Assembly (NCBI GenBank): GCA_031288935.1
Contig: JAITQL010000192.1
Span: 1-7,860 of the forward strand
Source: Tannerella sp.
Lineage (GTDB): Bacteria; Bacteroidota; Bacteroidia; Bacteroidales; Tannerellaceae
DNA length: 7,860 nucleotides
Direction: 5' to 3'
The notes under the pieces were generated by a model. The model worked only from the letters and a program-made list of their open reading frames with translations, did no database searches and had not been told where the DNA came from. The number at the start of each line of letters is the position of its first letter. Position 1 is the first letter of the stretch. Below, in pieces: positions 1 to 6,216 of the stretch. A program made the translations under genes and the position numbers.

Positions 1-39
1 CAAAATCCCTACTTGTCGTCATGCCGGAAGCGGCGCGAA

Positions 40-624
40 TCATTCTATTCCGATCAGTTTGTGTATTTGCAGGCTCAGACGCCATTCCGGATGAAGCTTG
101 ACTTGTTCCACGCAATAGCGGATATTGGCTTGGGTAGAGCGCGTATCGGCAGCGAACACGGGGCTTAAAAAATAAGACCCGGCGTCCGGCAAGGAAGACT
201 GGGACGGAAGCAGGTCTCCGTTTTGTACCGGCAGACGGATTTCGTCTACCCGCGGGTTGTTCTTTTTCGCATAGCCTGTATTTCCCTTGGGACTGACGGT
301 CGTATAATCCAGCAAGCCGGAAAGCGGGCGATGACCGTTGCTTTCGATGGCCTGCCGGTAGCCCGCCTGCCTGAAAAAGACAAGCAGGTCGTCCGTCAGC
401 TGAAGGGTCGGTTCTCCCCCCGTCCACACAATCCATTGGCACGGAAACGCCCGGATGCGTGCAAGGATTTGCCCGGCGCTCAAGTCTGTTCCTCCGTTGA
501 AATCCGTGTCGCAGAAATCGCAATGCAGGTTGCATCCGCTCAGGCGGATAAAAATCGACGCCTCTCCCTGGCGGCCGCCCTCTCCCTGCAGAGAATAAAA
601 CAGCTCTTTGACGCTAAGGTTCAT
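40..624 (-). CDS. queE: 7-carboxy-7-deazaguanine synthase (radical SAM, QueE)
   Basis: This is the radical SAM enzyme that contracts 6-carboxy-5,6,7,8-tetrahydropterin to 7-carboxy-7-deazaguanine, the step after QueD in the cytosolic queuosine/7-deazaguanine pathway. With the ATG at 624-622 the protein has 194 residues. It opens with the family signature around FYSLQGEG (residues 9-16). The iron-sulfur/SAM motif is CX3CX2C at C31, C35 and C38, followed by the CDT triplet, and the SAM-binding GGEP is at 69-72. An ESNG segment, a SPK segment and a C-terminal WRLSLQ...HKLIGI stretch complete the family pattern. The frame stays open upstream to a GTG at 651-649, but that would add nine residues before the conserved N-terminus and lie further inside queD, so the ATG is preferred. 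It overlaps the queD stop by 11 nt, which suggests translational coupling. No strong ribosome binding site is visible, as is usual in Bacteroidota. The gene looks complete, ending in TGA at 42-40. Confidence 0.94.
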   Translation of the reverse strand: MNLSVKELFYSLQGEGGRQGEASIFIRLSGCNLHCDFCDTDFNGGTDLSAGQILARIRAFPCQWIVWTGGEPTLQLTDDLLVFFRQAGYRQAIESNGHRPLSGLLDYTTVSPKGNTGYAKKNNPRVDEIRLPVQNGDLLPSQSSLPDAGSYFLSPVFAADTRSTQANIRYCVEQVKLHPEWRLSLQIHKLIGIE

Positions 625-967
625 AGAGGCACGAGGTTTGAGGCGTTTCACTCACTTCCACCGCGTACAGTTCGGGAATCTCCGGTTTGAAACGTTCGTA
701 CAGAAACCGGGCTATGTTTTCAGACGTGGGATGTCCCGGAATGACGTCGTTCAGGTGCCGGTGGTCTAACATTTCGTCAATAAACCGCTTCACCGTTTGC
801 AGCGCCTTATAGTCTTTCACGAAACCGTACCGGTCTACTGTTTCGGATTTCAGATGCACGGTGATCAGGTAATTGTGTCCGTGCATCCGTGCACAGGGAT
901 GATCTTTTTCCAAAAGGTGCAGTACGTGCGATGCCGAAAAAGAAAACTGCTTGCTTATTTTATACAT
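614..967 (-). CDS. queD: 6-carboxytetrahydropterin synthase (QueD)
   Basis: QueD is a zinc enzyme of the 6-pyruvoyltetrahydropterin synthase fold. It converts dihydroneopterin triphosphate to 6-carboxytetrahydropterin, the substrate of QueE. The 117 residues carry every expected site. The zinc ligands are H14 (in FSASH) and H29 and H31 (in RMHGHNY). The catalytic cysteine is C25, four residues before H29. The D68-H69 pair lies in LDHRHLND, and E107 is in the VEVSET substrate-binding strand. Length is normal for bacterial QueD (about 115-125 residues). The ATG at 967-965 is the only plausible start, since FSFSASH begins at residue 8. It is the first gene of a queD-queE pair, with a TACATTTG promoter-like box about 45 bp upstream. 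QueC and QueF are not in this window. Folate-type PTPS homologues share the fold, but the cysteine-histidine arrangement and the adjacent queE favour QueD. Confidence 0.95.
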   Translation of the reverse strand: MYKISKQFSFSASHVLHLLEKDHPCARMHGHNYLITVHLKSETVDRYGFVKDYKALQTVKRFIDEMLDHRHLNDVIPGHPTSENIARFLYERFKPEIPELYAVEVSETPQTSCLYEP

Positions 968-1010
968 ATCTTTATTATACGTTGAACTTCAGTTTGTGTT
1001 TGCAACGCCG

Positions 1011-1018
1011 CAAATGTA
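1011..1018 (-). promoter_or_regulatory. Candidate -7 promoter box for queDE
   Basis: Read on the minus strand this is TACATTTG followed by C, a full match to the Bacteroidota sigma-70 -7 consensus TAnnTTTG(C). It would give a leader of roughly 35-40 nt before the queD ATG. A clear -33 TTTG partner is not visible; the upstream sequence is T-rich instead. The rest of the 968-1236 divergent spacer is AT-rich, and I recognise no riboswitch fold or strong terminator in it. Confidence 0.45.
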
Positions 1019-1143
1019 TTCTTTTTCGGGAATAAAAAGGAGAAAACCCCGTGTAATATCAATAAAAAAGAGCAATAAATACTGTTCGAGACAAAAAACA
1101 TGCAAATTTACAGCGTTTGCGCGGTTATCTCGCATATTGTACC

Positions 1144-1151
1144 TACCTTTA
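1144..1151 (+). promoter_or_regulatory. Weak candidate -7 promoter box for recJ-recQ
   Basis: TACCTTTA matches seven of eight positions of the Bacteroidota -7 consensus TAnnTTTG. A TTTG at 1116-1119 lies upstream with a 24-nt gap, longer than usual. It would give a leader of about 80 nt before the recJ ATG. The promoter must be somewhere in this spacer because recJ is divergent from queD, but this exact placement is tentative. Confidence 0.25.
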
Positions 1152-1236
1152 CAAATTCAAAATGCACAACTGTCTCAAAGCGATACGGGATGTACATGTA
1201 CCTGTTTACCGGAAAAAATAGTAAAAACAATATATA

Positions 1237-2964
1237 ATGACAAACAAATGGAATATTCGAACCCATACGGAAGAAGATATGCGCCTGGCAAACCGGCTGG
1301 CGACAGAACTGGGACTTAATCCCGTAGTCTGTCTTTTGCTTGTGCAGCGGGGACTCTCGTCTGTTGCCGATACGAAGAAATTTTTCAGACCCGGGTTGAG
1401 TGATTTGTATGATCCTTTCCTGATGCCGGATATGTACAAGGCCGTCAAACGGCTGAACAGGGCGCTGGGAAACAAGGAAAAGATTATGGTTTATGGGGAT
1501 TATGACGTAGACGGCACGACAGCCGTATCGTTAGTGTATAAATTTTTGCGGCCGTACTCGTCGGCGCTGGATTACTACATCCCGGACAGGTACGACGAGG
1601 GATATGGAATTTCATACAAGGGAATTGATTATGCCAAGGAGCATGGCGTCACGCTGGTGATTGCCCTGGACTGCGGCATCAAGGCGATTGACAAAATCAA
1701 ATATGCCAGTGAAAAGGGCATTGATTTCATCATTTGCGACCATCACATGCCCGACGACGAGTTGCCGCAAGCAGTTGCCGTGCTGGACGCCAAGCGTACC
1801 GATTCGAACTATCCCTACGAACATCTTTCCGGATGCGGCGTGGGATTCAAGTTCATGCAGGCTTTTGCAAAGAGTAACGACATCCCGTTTTCCGAACTGG
1901 AAAACCTGCTGGAACTGACGGTCGTCAGTATCGCATCCGATATAGTGCCTATTACCGGCGAAAACCGTATCCTTGCCTATTATGGCCTGAAACAGCTGAA
2001 CAGTAATCCGAGTCTGGGACTGAAAGGCATTATCAATATCTGCGGACTGGGCGGCAAGGAAATTACAATCAGCGATATTGTCTTCAAGATCGGCCCGCGC
2101 ATCAATGCGTCCGGGCGGATGGAGAACGGAAAAGAGGCTGTTGAACTCCTGCTGGCGAAAAACATGCAGATCGCGCGTGAAAAAAGCGAAACCATCAACC
2201 AGTACAACGAAGACCGGCGCGAACTGGACAAGCGCATCACGGACGAAGCGAACGCCATTATCTGCGAGATAAAAAACATCGAGCATCAGAAGGGTATTGT
2301 CGTTTACGATCCGCTCTGGCACAAAGGCGTGATCGGCATTGTCGCCTCGCGTTTGACGGAAAAGTATTATCGTCCGTCGATTGTACTTACCAAGGCGTCG
2401 TCCGAATTGATTACCGGTTCCGCCCGCTCGATAGCCGGTTTCGACATCTACAAGGCCATCGAGGCGTGCCGCGATTTGCTGGAGAATTTCGGAGGACATA
2501 CCTATGCCGCCGGCCTGTCCATGCGCGAGGAGAATATGGCTGAATTTATCGCGCGGTTTATTAAGCTGGCCGACGAGGAAATTACACCCGAACAGATGAT
2601 CCCGCAAATAGATATTGATGCCGTTATCGACTTGCAGGATATTAATTTCAAGTTCATGAACGAACTGAAAAAGATGAATCCGCTGGGGCCTGAAAATGAA
2701 AAGCCGGTCTTTTGTTCGCTCAACGTGAAGGACTACGGCACCAGCAAACTGGTGGGGAAAGAACTGGATCATCTGAAACTGGAAATTATTGACGGCAAAG
2801 GCGGCGGGCCGGTACAGGGAATCGCGTTCGGAATGCACAAGTACAGCGATTATATCAAGGAAATGAAACCTTTCGACATCTGTTACACGATTGAGGAAAA
2901 CACGTATAACGGAAATACAACGATCCAGTTGATGGTAAAAGACATCCGTCCGCTCGAACTCTGA
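1237..2964 (+). CDS. recJ: Single-stranded-DNA-specific exonuclease RecJ
   Basis: RecJ degrades single-stranded DNA 5' to 3' in RecF-pathway recombination, base-excision and mismatch repair, and at stalled forks. At 575 residues it has the usual length for the family. The DHH phosphoesterase domain contains YGDYDVDG at 86-93 (metal-binding aspartates D88, D90 and D92), an ALDCGI segment with D145, and the D168-H169-H170 motif. The linker region carries RINASGRM at 288-295, and the DHHA1 domain carries GGH at 419-421 inside GGHTYAAG. The residues after that would form the C-terminal nucleic-acid-binding (OB-like) part. The ATG at 1237 is supported because the typical short N-terminal extension, beginning NKWNI, starts immediately. 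The gene stops 11 bp before recQ on the same strand, so the two are probably co-transcribed. Nothing is truncated or frameshifted. Confidence 0.96.
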   Translation: MTNKWNIRTHTEEDMRLANRLATELGLNPVVCLLLVQRGLSSVADTKKFFRPGLSDLYDPFLMPDMYKAVKRLNRALGNKEKIMVYGDYDVDGTTAVSLVYKFLRPYSSALDYYIPDRYDEGYGISYKGIDYAKEHGVTLVIALDCGIKAIDKIKYASEKGIDFIICDHHMPDDELPQAVAVLDAKRTDSNYPYEHLSGCGVGFKFMQAFAKSNDIPFSELENLLELTVVSIASDIVPITGENRILAYYGLKQLNSNPSLGLKGIINICGLGGKEITISDIVFKIGPRINASGRMENGKEAVELLLAKNMQIAREKSETINQYNEDRRELDKRITDEANAIICEIKNIEHQKGIVVYDPLWHKGVIGIVASRLTEKYYRPSIVLTKASSELITGSARSIAGFDIYKAIEACRDLLENFGGHTYAAGLSMREENMAEFIARFIKLADEEITPEQMIPQIDIDAVIDLQDINFKFMNELKKMNPLGPENEKPVFCSLNVKDYGTSKLVGKELDHLKLEIIDGKGGGPVQGIAFGMHKYSDYIKEMKPFDICYTIEENTYNGNTTIQLMVKDIRPLEL

Positions 2965-2975
2965 ACTCCGGGAGA

Positions 2976-4880
2976 ATGGAACTCCTTGAAACATTAGAAA
3001 AATACTGGGGATATACCTCCTTCCGTCCCTTGCAGGAAGACATCATTCACTCCGTCTGCGCCGGTGAAGACACGCTCGGCCTGATGCCGACCGGAGGGGG
3101 CAAGTCCATTACATTTCAGGTGCCGACGATGACAATGACGGGCATTTGTCTGGTAGTAACACCGCTGATTTCGCTGATGAAAGACCAGGTCGACAATCTC
3201 AAGGCGCGCGGAATCAAGGCGACGACGGTCTATTCCGGCATGACACGCGAAGAAATCGGCACGCAACTGGATAATTGCATTTTCGGCGACTACAAGTTTC
3301 TCTACGTTTCTCCCGAACGGCTGGGCGGCGAACTGTTCCGCTCCAAACTGCACGCCATGAATGTCTGTCTGCTCGTTGTGGACGAGAGCCACTGCATCTC
3401 GCAGTGGGGCTATGATTTCCGGCCGTCGTATCTGAATATTGCCGCTGTCCGCGAACTCCTGCCCGGCGTGCCGGCGCTGGCGCTGACGGCTACGGCGACG
3501 CCCGAAGTGGTGGAGGATATTCAGGAGAAACTGCATTTCCGCAAAAAGAATGTCTTCCAAAAGAGTTTTGTCCGCGAAAACCTTTCCTACATCGTCCGGC
3601 GTACCGAAGACAAGCTGCAAACGCTGGTGTACTTGCTGGGCAAAGTGCCGGGGACGGCCATCGTCTACGTGCGCAACCGCAAAAAAACGCAGGAAATAGC
3701 AGCGATGCTGCAACAGGCCGGCATTTCCGCCCATTACTTTCATGCCGGCATGAAACGCGAACTGAAAACCGAACGCCAGAACCGGTGGAAAGACAATACC
3801 TGCCGCGTGATGGTCGCCACCAATGCGTTTGGCATGGGCATAGACAAGCCCGACGTGCGGCTGGTGATACACATCGACCTGCCGCCCTCGCTCGAGGAAT
3901 ATTTCCAGGAGGCCGGACGCGCCGGACGGGACGGGCAGCGGGCGTATGCCGTCGCGCTTTGCTCGTCGGCCGATGCCGGAAAGCTGAAAAGACGGATTAC
4001 CGATGCCTATCCCGACCGCGATTTCATCCTGCGCGTGTATGACGCCCTGGGCAACTATTTTCAGATCGCATCGGGTTTCGGATTCTTCACGGTGCACGAC
4101 TTTGCGCTGGCCGATTTCTGTTCGGCCTACAAGTTTCCGTTTGTCCAGGCCTATCATGCGCTCCGAATCATGGAACTGTCGGGCTACATAGAGTACGTGG
4201 AAGACCCCGACAATGCTTCGCGCATCTTTTTTCTGGCCAGTCGCGAAGACCTGTATCACGTCCTGCACCAGGATCCGCTTTCGGACGAAATCGTTCAGGT
4301 GATTTTGCGCTCCTACACGGGCGTGTTTGCCGAATATGTCTTCATCGACGAAACGCTGATCGCGCTCCGCGCCGGAACCACGCAGCAGGAGGTGTACGAA
4401 AGGCTGGTCAAGCTGTCCAAATTCCGGGTGATTCATTACGTTCCCCGCAAGCGCGTGCCGCAAATCACTTTCACCCGTACGCGCGAGGAACCGAAACACG
4501 TCGTCATACCGCGCTATGCGTATGAAGACCGGAAGGAGCGCGACAGCAAACGTGTCAGCAGGGTACTGGAATACATCGGGGAGGAGCATCACTGCCGCAC
4601 GCGCCTGCTGCTTCGCTATTTCGGCGAACGGCACGCGGAGGATTGCCGGACGTGCGACATCTGTCTCAGGAAAACGCAATCAGGCTTGAAGCAGTGGGAG
4701 TTTAACGCCGTGCAGGAGAAACTGGTCGAAGCTCTGGCCGGGGGTTCCAAAACGATCTTTGATCTGGCGGAAGCCCTGCCGCTGGAGAAAGAAAAAAACA
4801 TCTTCGTCATCCGCTTCCTGCTTGACCACGACAGACGCTTCCGGCTGGAAGACGATCAACTGTCTTTCAGCGGAGACTGA
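2976..4880 (+). CDS. recQ: RecQ-family ATP-dependent DNA helicase, short Bacteroidota type
   Basis: This is a superfamily 2 helicase that unwinds DNA 3' to 5' using ATP; in the RecF pathway RecQ supplies single strands to RecJ. The 634 residues contain motif 0 (FRPLQ, 16-20), Walker A PTGGGKS (38-44), motif II DESH (136-139, where E. coli RecQ has DEAH), the aromatic-rich loop CISQWGYDFRP directly after it, motif III LTATAT (170-175), a GMGIDKPDV motif V and motif VI QEAGRAGRDG (311-320). A four-cysteine zinc site, C540, C557, C560 and C563, has the same 17-3-3 spacing as E. coli RecQ. It sits about 220 residues after motif VI rather than about 60, with a probable extra winged-helix-rich region between. 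Only 71 residues follow, so there is no room for both a full winged helix and an HRDC domain. The gene lies 11 bp after recJ. The G-rich run before its ATG is only one base away, too close for a standard Shine-Dalgarno site. Confidence 0.93.
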   Translation: MELLETLEKYWGYTSFRPLQEDIIHSVCAGEDTLGLMPTGGGKSITFQVPTMTMTGICLVVTPLISLMKDQVDNLKARGIKATTVYSGMTREEIGTQLDNCIFGDYKFLYVSPERLGGELFRSKLHAMNVCLLVVDESHCISQWGYDFRPSYLNIAAVRELLPGVPALALTATATPEVVEDIQEKLHFRKKNVFQKSFVRENLSYIVRRTEDKLQTLVYLLGKVPGTAIVYVRNRKKTQEIAAMLQQAGISAHYFHAGMKRELKTERQNRWKDNTCRVMVATNAFGMGIDKPDVRLVIHIDLPPSLEEYFQEAGRAGRDGQRAYAVALCSSADAGKLKRRITDAYPDRDFILRVYDALGNYFQIASGFGFFTVHDFALADFCSAYKFPFVQAYHALRIMELSGYIEYVEDPDNASRIFFLASREDLYHVLHQDPLSDEIVQVILRSYTGVFAEYVFIDETLIALRAGTTQQEVYERLVKLSKFRVIHYVPRKRVPQITFTRTREEPKHVVIPRYAYEDRKERDSKRVSRVLEYIGEEHHCRTRLLLRYFGERHAEDCRTCDICLRKTQSGLKQWEFNAVQEKLVEALAGGSKTIFDLAEALPLEKEKNIFVIRFLLDHDRRFRLEDDQLSFSGD

Positions 4881-4882
4881 AA

Positions 4883-4932
4883 ATTCAAAGATTCAAAATT
4901 CAAGATTCAAAGATTCAAAAATTCAAAGATTC
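4883..4932 (+). repeat. ATTCAAAG array, copy 1
   Basis: Six full units and one partial unit of a 7-8 bp AT-rich repeat (ATTCAAAG, ATTCAAA, ATTCAAG, ATTCAAAG, ATTCAAAA, ATTCAAAG, ATTC) begin two bases after the recQ TGA. It shares the 18-mer AAAGATTCAAAAATTCAA (4909-4926) with two other arrays in the window. The following 4929-4946 matches the sequence after array 2 at 16 of 18 positions. Origin and role are unknown. Confidence 0.85.
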
Positions 4933-4947
4933 GTTTCCCGCAGATTA

Positions 4948-4975
4948 CGCGGATTGAAAATCCGTTTAATCCGCG
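4948..4975. repeat. Hairpin in the tail of the copy-1 repeat element
   Basis: CGCGGATTGAA (4948-4958) pairs with TTTAATCCGCG (4965-4975), giving an 11-bp stem with one G-T pair and a 6-nt loop. It could stop or stabilise the recJ-recQ transcript, but no U-run follows on either strand, so intrinsic termination is not shown. The hairpin directly follows GCAGATTACGC (4940-4950), which recurs at 5753-5763, so it may simply be part of the dispersed element. Confidence 0.6.
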
Positions 4976-5017
4976 CGAAAATTTCATTATTAGCCGGCAA
5001 GTACAGTCATGGTGTAT

Positions 5018-5026
5018 TATCTTTGC
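5018..5026 (+). promoter_or_regulatory. Bacteroidota -7 promoter element for the 5054 gene
   Basis: TATCTTTGC is a perfect match to the TAnnTTTGC -7 element. It lies 27 bp before the ATG pair at 5054/5057, giving a leader of roughly 20-25 nt. No TTTG is found at the expected -33 position. It indicates that the downstream gene is transcribed separately from recJ-recQ. Confidence 0.6.
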
Positions 5027-5053
5027 AGGAAAATGGTTGAATTAAACTGAAGA

Positions 5054-5770
5054 ATGATGGACAGTATTATTGAATTTCTTACAACAAGGTATCCTTATTT
5101 GCTGATTGCGCTGGCAACGGGCACGGTCGCGTTTTATGCGGCCAGGTATCATTATACGAAAGTGGCGCCTTTGAAAAACTCGATGGCGGACTTGCAGGGA
5201 AAGATTGATCTTCTTCCATGCGAGAGGCACGGAGGCGAGATCGAAAAAATCAGGGGCGGATTTGAAGCCCGGGAAGAAATCAAAAGCGTGTTGCTCGAGG
5301 TTTCCAAATGGATCGCACGCCTGGATAATTCCATGATTGACGTTTTCCTGAAAAAATCCGGCCCCTGCCGGCTGACGAAGGCGGGGAACATCATGCTGGA
5401 AGAAAGCGGCGCGAAACGGATTGTGGATGATCATACGGATTTCCTTGTACGGAAAATCGACGGAATGGATCCGAAAACGCCTTACGATGTGGAGGAATAT
5501 GCCATGAACGTGCTTTTAAGCCATGTGGGAAACAGCATGTTCAACGAACTGACGGATTATGTTTACTATTCTCCGGAAAGGAAAATACTGAATGTGGACG
5601 GAGAGGACGTTGAAGTGAGAGTTTTCATGCCCTGGATTCTCCGGTCAATGAGCGTTTATTTGCGGGACAGGTATTTCGAACTGCGACCGGGTCTCGAAAA
5701 GAAAGATTCAAAAATTCAAAGATTCAAAGATTCGATTCCCGCGGATTTCAGTGCAGATTACGCAGGCTGA
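5054..5770 (+). CDS. Membrane-anchored protein of unknown function
   Basis: I do not recognise a named family, although the layout resembles uncharacterised Bacteroidales proteins. The 238 residues start with a short hydrophilic leader and one hydrophobic segment (about 14-30, YLLIALATGTVAFYA), predicted as an N-terminal membrane anchor. A polar, charged stretch follows (about 35-75) with possible coiled-coil character and an LPCERH motif. The globular part contains LTKAGNIMLEESG (reminiscent of a winged-helix segment, low certainty), a DxKTPYDVEEYA stretch, and a segment ending VYLRDRYFELRPGL that probably closes the fold. Residues 216-238 are encoded by ATTCAAAG repeat DNA plus its tail and look like a foreign extension (KKDSKIQRF...). 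The two in-frame ATGs at 5054 and 5057 cannot be separated. It has its own promoter box and sits downstream of recQ, but nothing in the sequence links it to DNA repair. It looks genuinely coding because the frame is clean and the amino-acid composition is ordinary. Confidence 0.8.
   Translation: MMDSIIEFLTTRYPYLLIALATGTVAFYAARYHYTKVAPLKNSMADLQGKIDLLPCERHGGEIEKIRGGFEAREEIKSVLLEVSKWIARLDNSMIDVFLKKSGPCRLTKAGNIMLEESGAKRIVDDHTDFLVRKIDGMDPKTPYDVEEYAMNVLLSHVGNSMFNELTDYVYYSPERKILNVDGEDVEVRVFMPWILRSMSVYLRDRYFELRPGLEKKDSKIQRFKDSIPADFSADYAG
5706..5733 (+). repeat. ATTCAAAG array, copy 2, inside a coding sequence
   Basis: Three full 8-bp units and one partial unit (ATTCAAAA, ATTCAAAG, ATTCAAAG, ATTC) lie in the last codons of the 5054 gene. 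The shared 18-mer is at 5702-5719. The sequence that follows (5730-5747) and GCAGATTACGC (5753-5763) match the region downstream of array 1. The composite element therefore covers about 5702-5765 and ends at the gene's stop codon. Confidence 0.85.
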
Positions 5771-5868
5771 AAGTTATTTTCCATGTATATTTTCCGTAAA
5801 AACCATTCTGTGGCGCGATGCACTTCCGCCAATCTCCCCGCACATTTGCCGCCGGATCGCGACTGACG

Positions 5869-6130
5869 CCTTTTCGCGGCTTGCGGCAAACCGGAAATCC
5901 CGTCCGCCACCCTCTCTGCAACTTGCGAAGGCCTGGAAATCCCGTTCTCCGCCTTCCCGCGGCTTGCGGGGGCCTGGAGCATCCGTTCTCCGCCTTCCCG
6001 CGGCCTGCGATGACCCGGAGAACAGGTATTCCACCCTCCCGAAGCCCCTCGGCGACCCGGAGAACAGGTATTCTACCTTCCCGCAAACCTGCGGCGACCC
6101 GGAGAACGTGTTCTCCACCCTCCCGTGAGG
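5869..6130. repeat. Degenerate 41-42 bp tandem repeat, about 6.3 copies
   Basis: Units begin with CCYTCCCG-like sequence at 5869 (41 bp), 5910 (42), 5952 (41), 5993 (41), 6034 (42) and 6076 (42), with a partial seventh at 6118-6130. A typical unit reads CCTTCCCGCRRCCTGCGGYG, then ACCCGGAGAACAGGTATTCY and a final A. The middle and right-hand units (5993-6117) are the most alike, and the left-hand ones have diverged. Most units can form a small CCGC/GCGG hairpin in the first half and a GGAGAAC/GTTCTCC-type palindrome in the second. It is not a CRISPR array because there are no unique spacers between the units. Confidence 0.85.
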
Positions 6131-6178
6131 TCGTTGGCCGCCGCAGCGTGCGGGAATGCGTTGAAACCTTCCGGTCTC

Positions 6179-6210
6179 CCTTCCGAAACACGGCGCCGGT
6201 GTCCGGAAGG
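6179..6210 (-). terminator. Hairpin downstream of the oxidoreductase gene
   Basis: CCTTCCG (6179-6185) pairs perfectly with CGGAAGG (6204-6210). Inside, ACAC (6188-6191) can pair with GTGT (6199-6202) across a small internal loop. It begins 7 bp after the oxidoreductase stop codon in the direction of transcription. No U-run follows, so it may act as a 3'-end stabiliser rather than a true intrinsic terminator. Confidence 0.4.
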
Positions 6211-6216
6211 AAGGCA

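Larger units (their letters stand above)
5771..6216. other. Gene-free, repeat-rich stretch
   Basis: These 446 bp lie between the converging ends of the 5054 gene and the oxidoreductase gene. Positions 5771-5868 hold no recognisable signal. Positions 5869-6130 are a GC-rich tandem repeat, and 6131-6216 contain a strong hairpin. Several frames stay open here only because the DNA is GC-rich. None has a credible start, domain or residue pattern. Confidence 0.7.

Noticed and set aside
23..34. Terminator after queE (GCCG-GAAG-CGGC hairpin)
   Set aside because: The stem has only four base pairs and is not followed by a U-run close by on the minus strand, so it is too weak to call.
625..651. GTG start for queE at 651
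   Set aside because: It would add nine residues (including RLKPR) before the conserved N-terminus. The ATG at 624 fits the family length and the usual small overlap with queD.
223..690. Plus-strand open frame opposite queE and the end of queD
   Set aside because: It lies opposite two well-supported genes whose catalytic motifs are intact.
974..979. TATAAT on the minus strand before queD
   Set aside because: It is only 6 bp from the ATG with no properly spaced -35 partner, and this phylum uses TAnnTTTG boxes. The TACATTTG box further upstream is a better candidate.
968..1236. preQ1 or other riboswitch upstream of queD
   Set aside because: The sequence between the promoter-like box and the ATG is only about 45 nt of AT-rich DNA, with no stem plus A-rich tail pattern that I could identify.
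1612..2994. Long open frame (460 codons) antisense to recJ
   Set aside because: It is the mirror of a clear recJ gene. Its protein has no domain or membrane pattern, and the openness follows from codon choice in recJ.
2994..4679. Long open frame (561 codons) antisense to recQ
   Set aside because: It covers the recQ helicase motifs on the opposite strand and shows no recognisable protein features, so it is a shadow of a GC-rich gene.
5869..6130. CRISPR array
   Set aside because: The units are contiguous and degenerate along their whole length. There is no alternation of identical repeats with unique spacers, and no cas genes are present.
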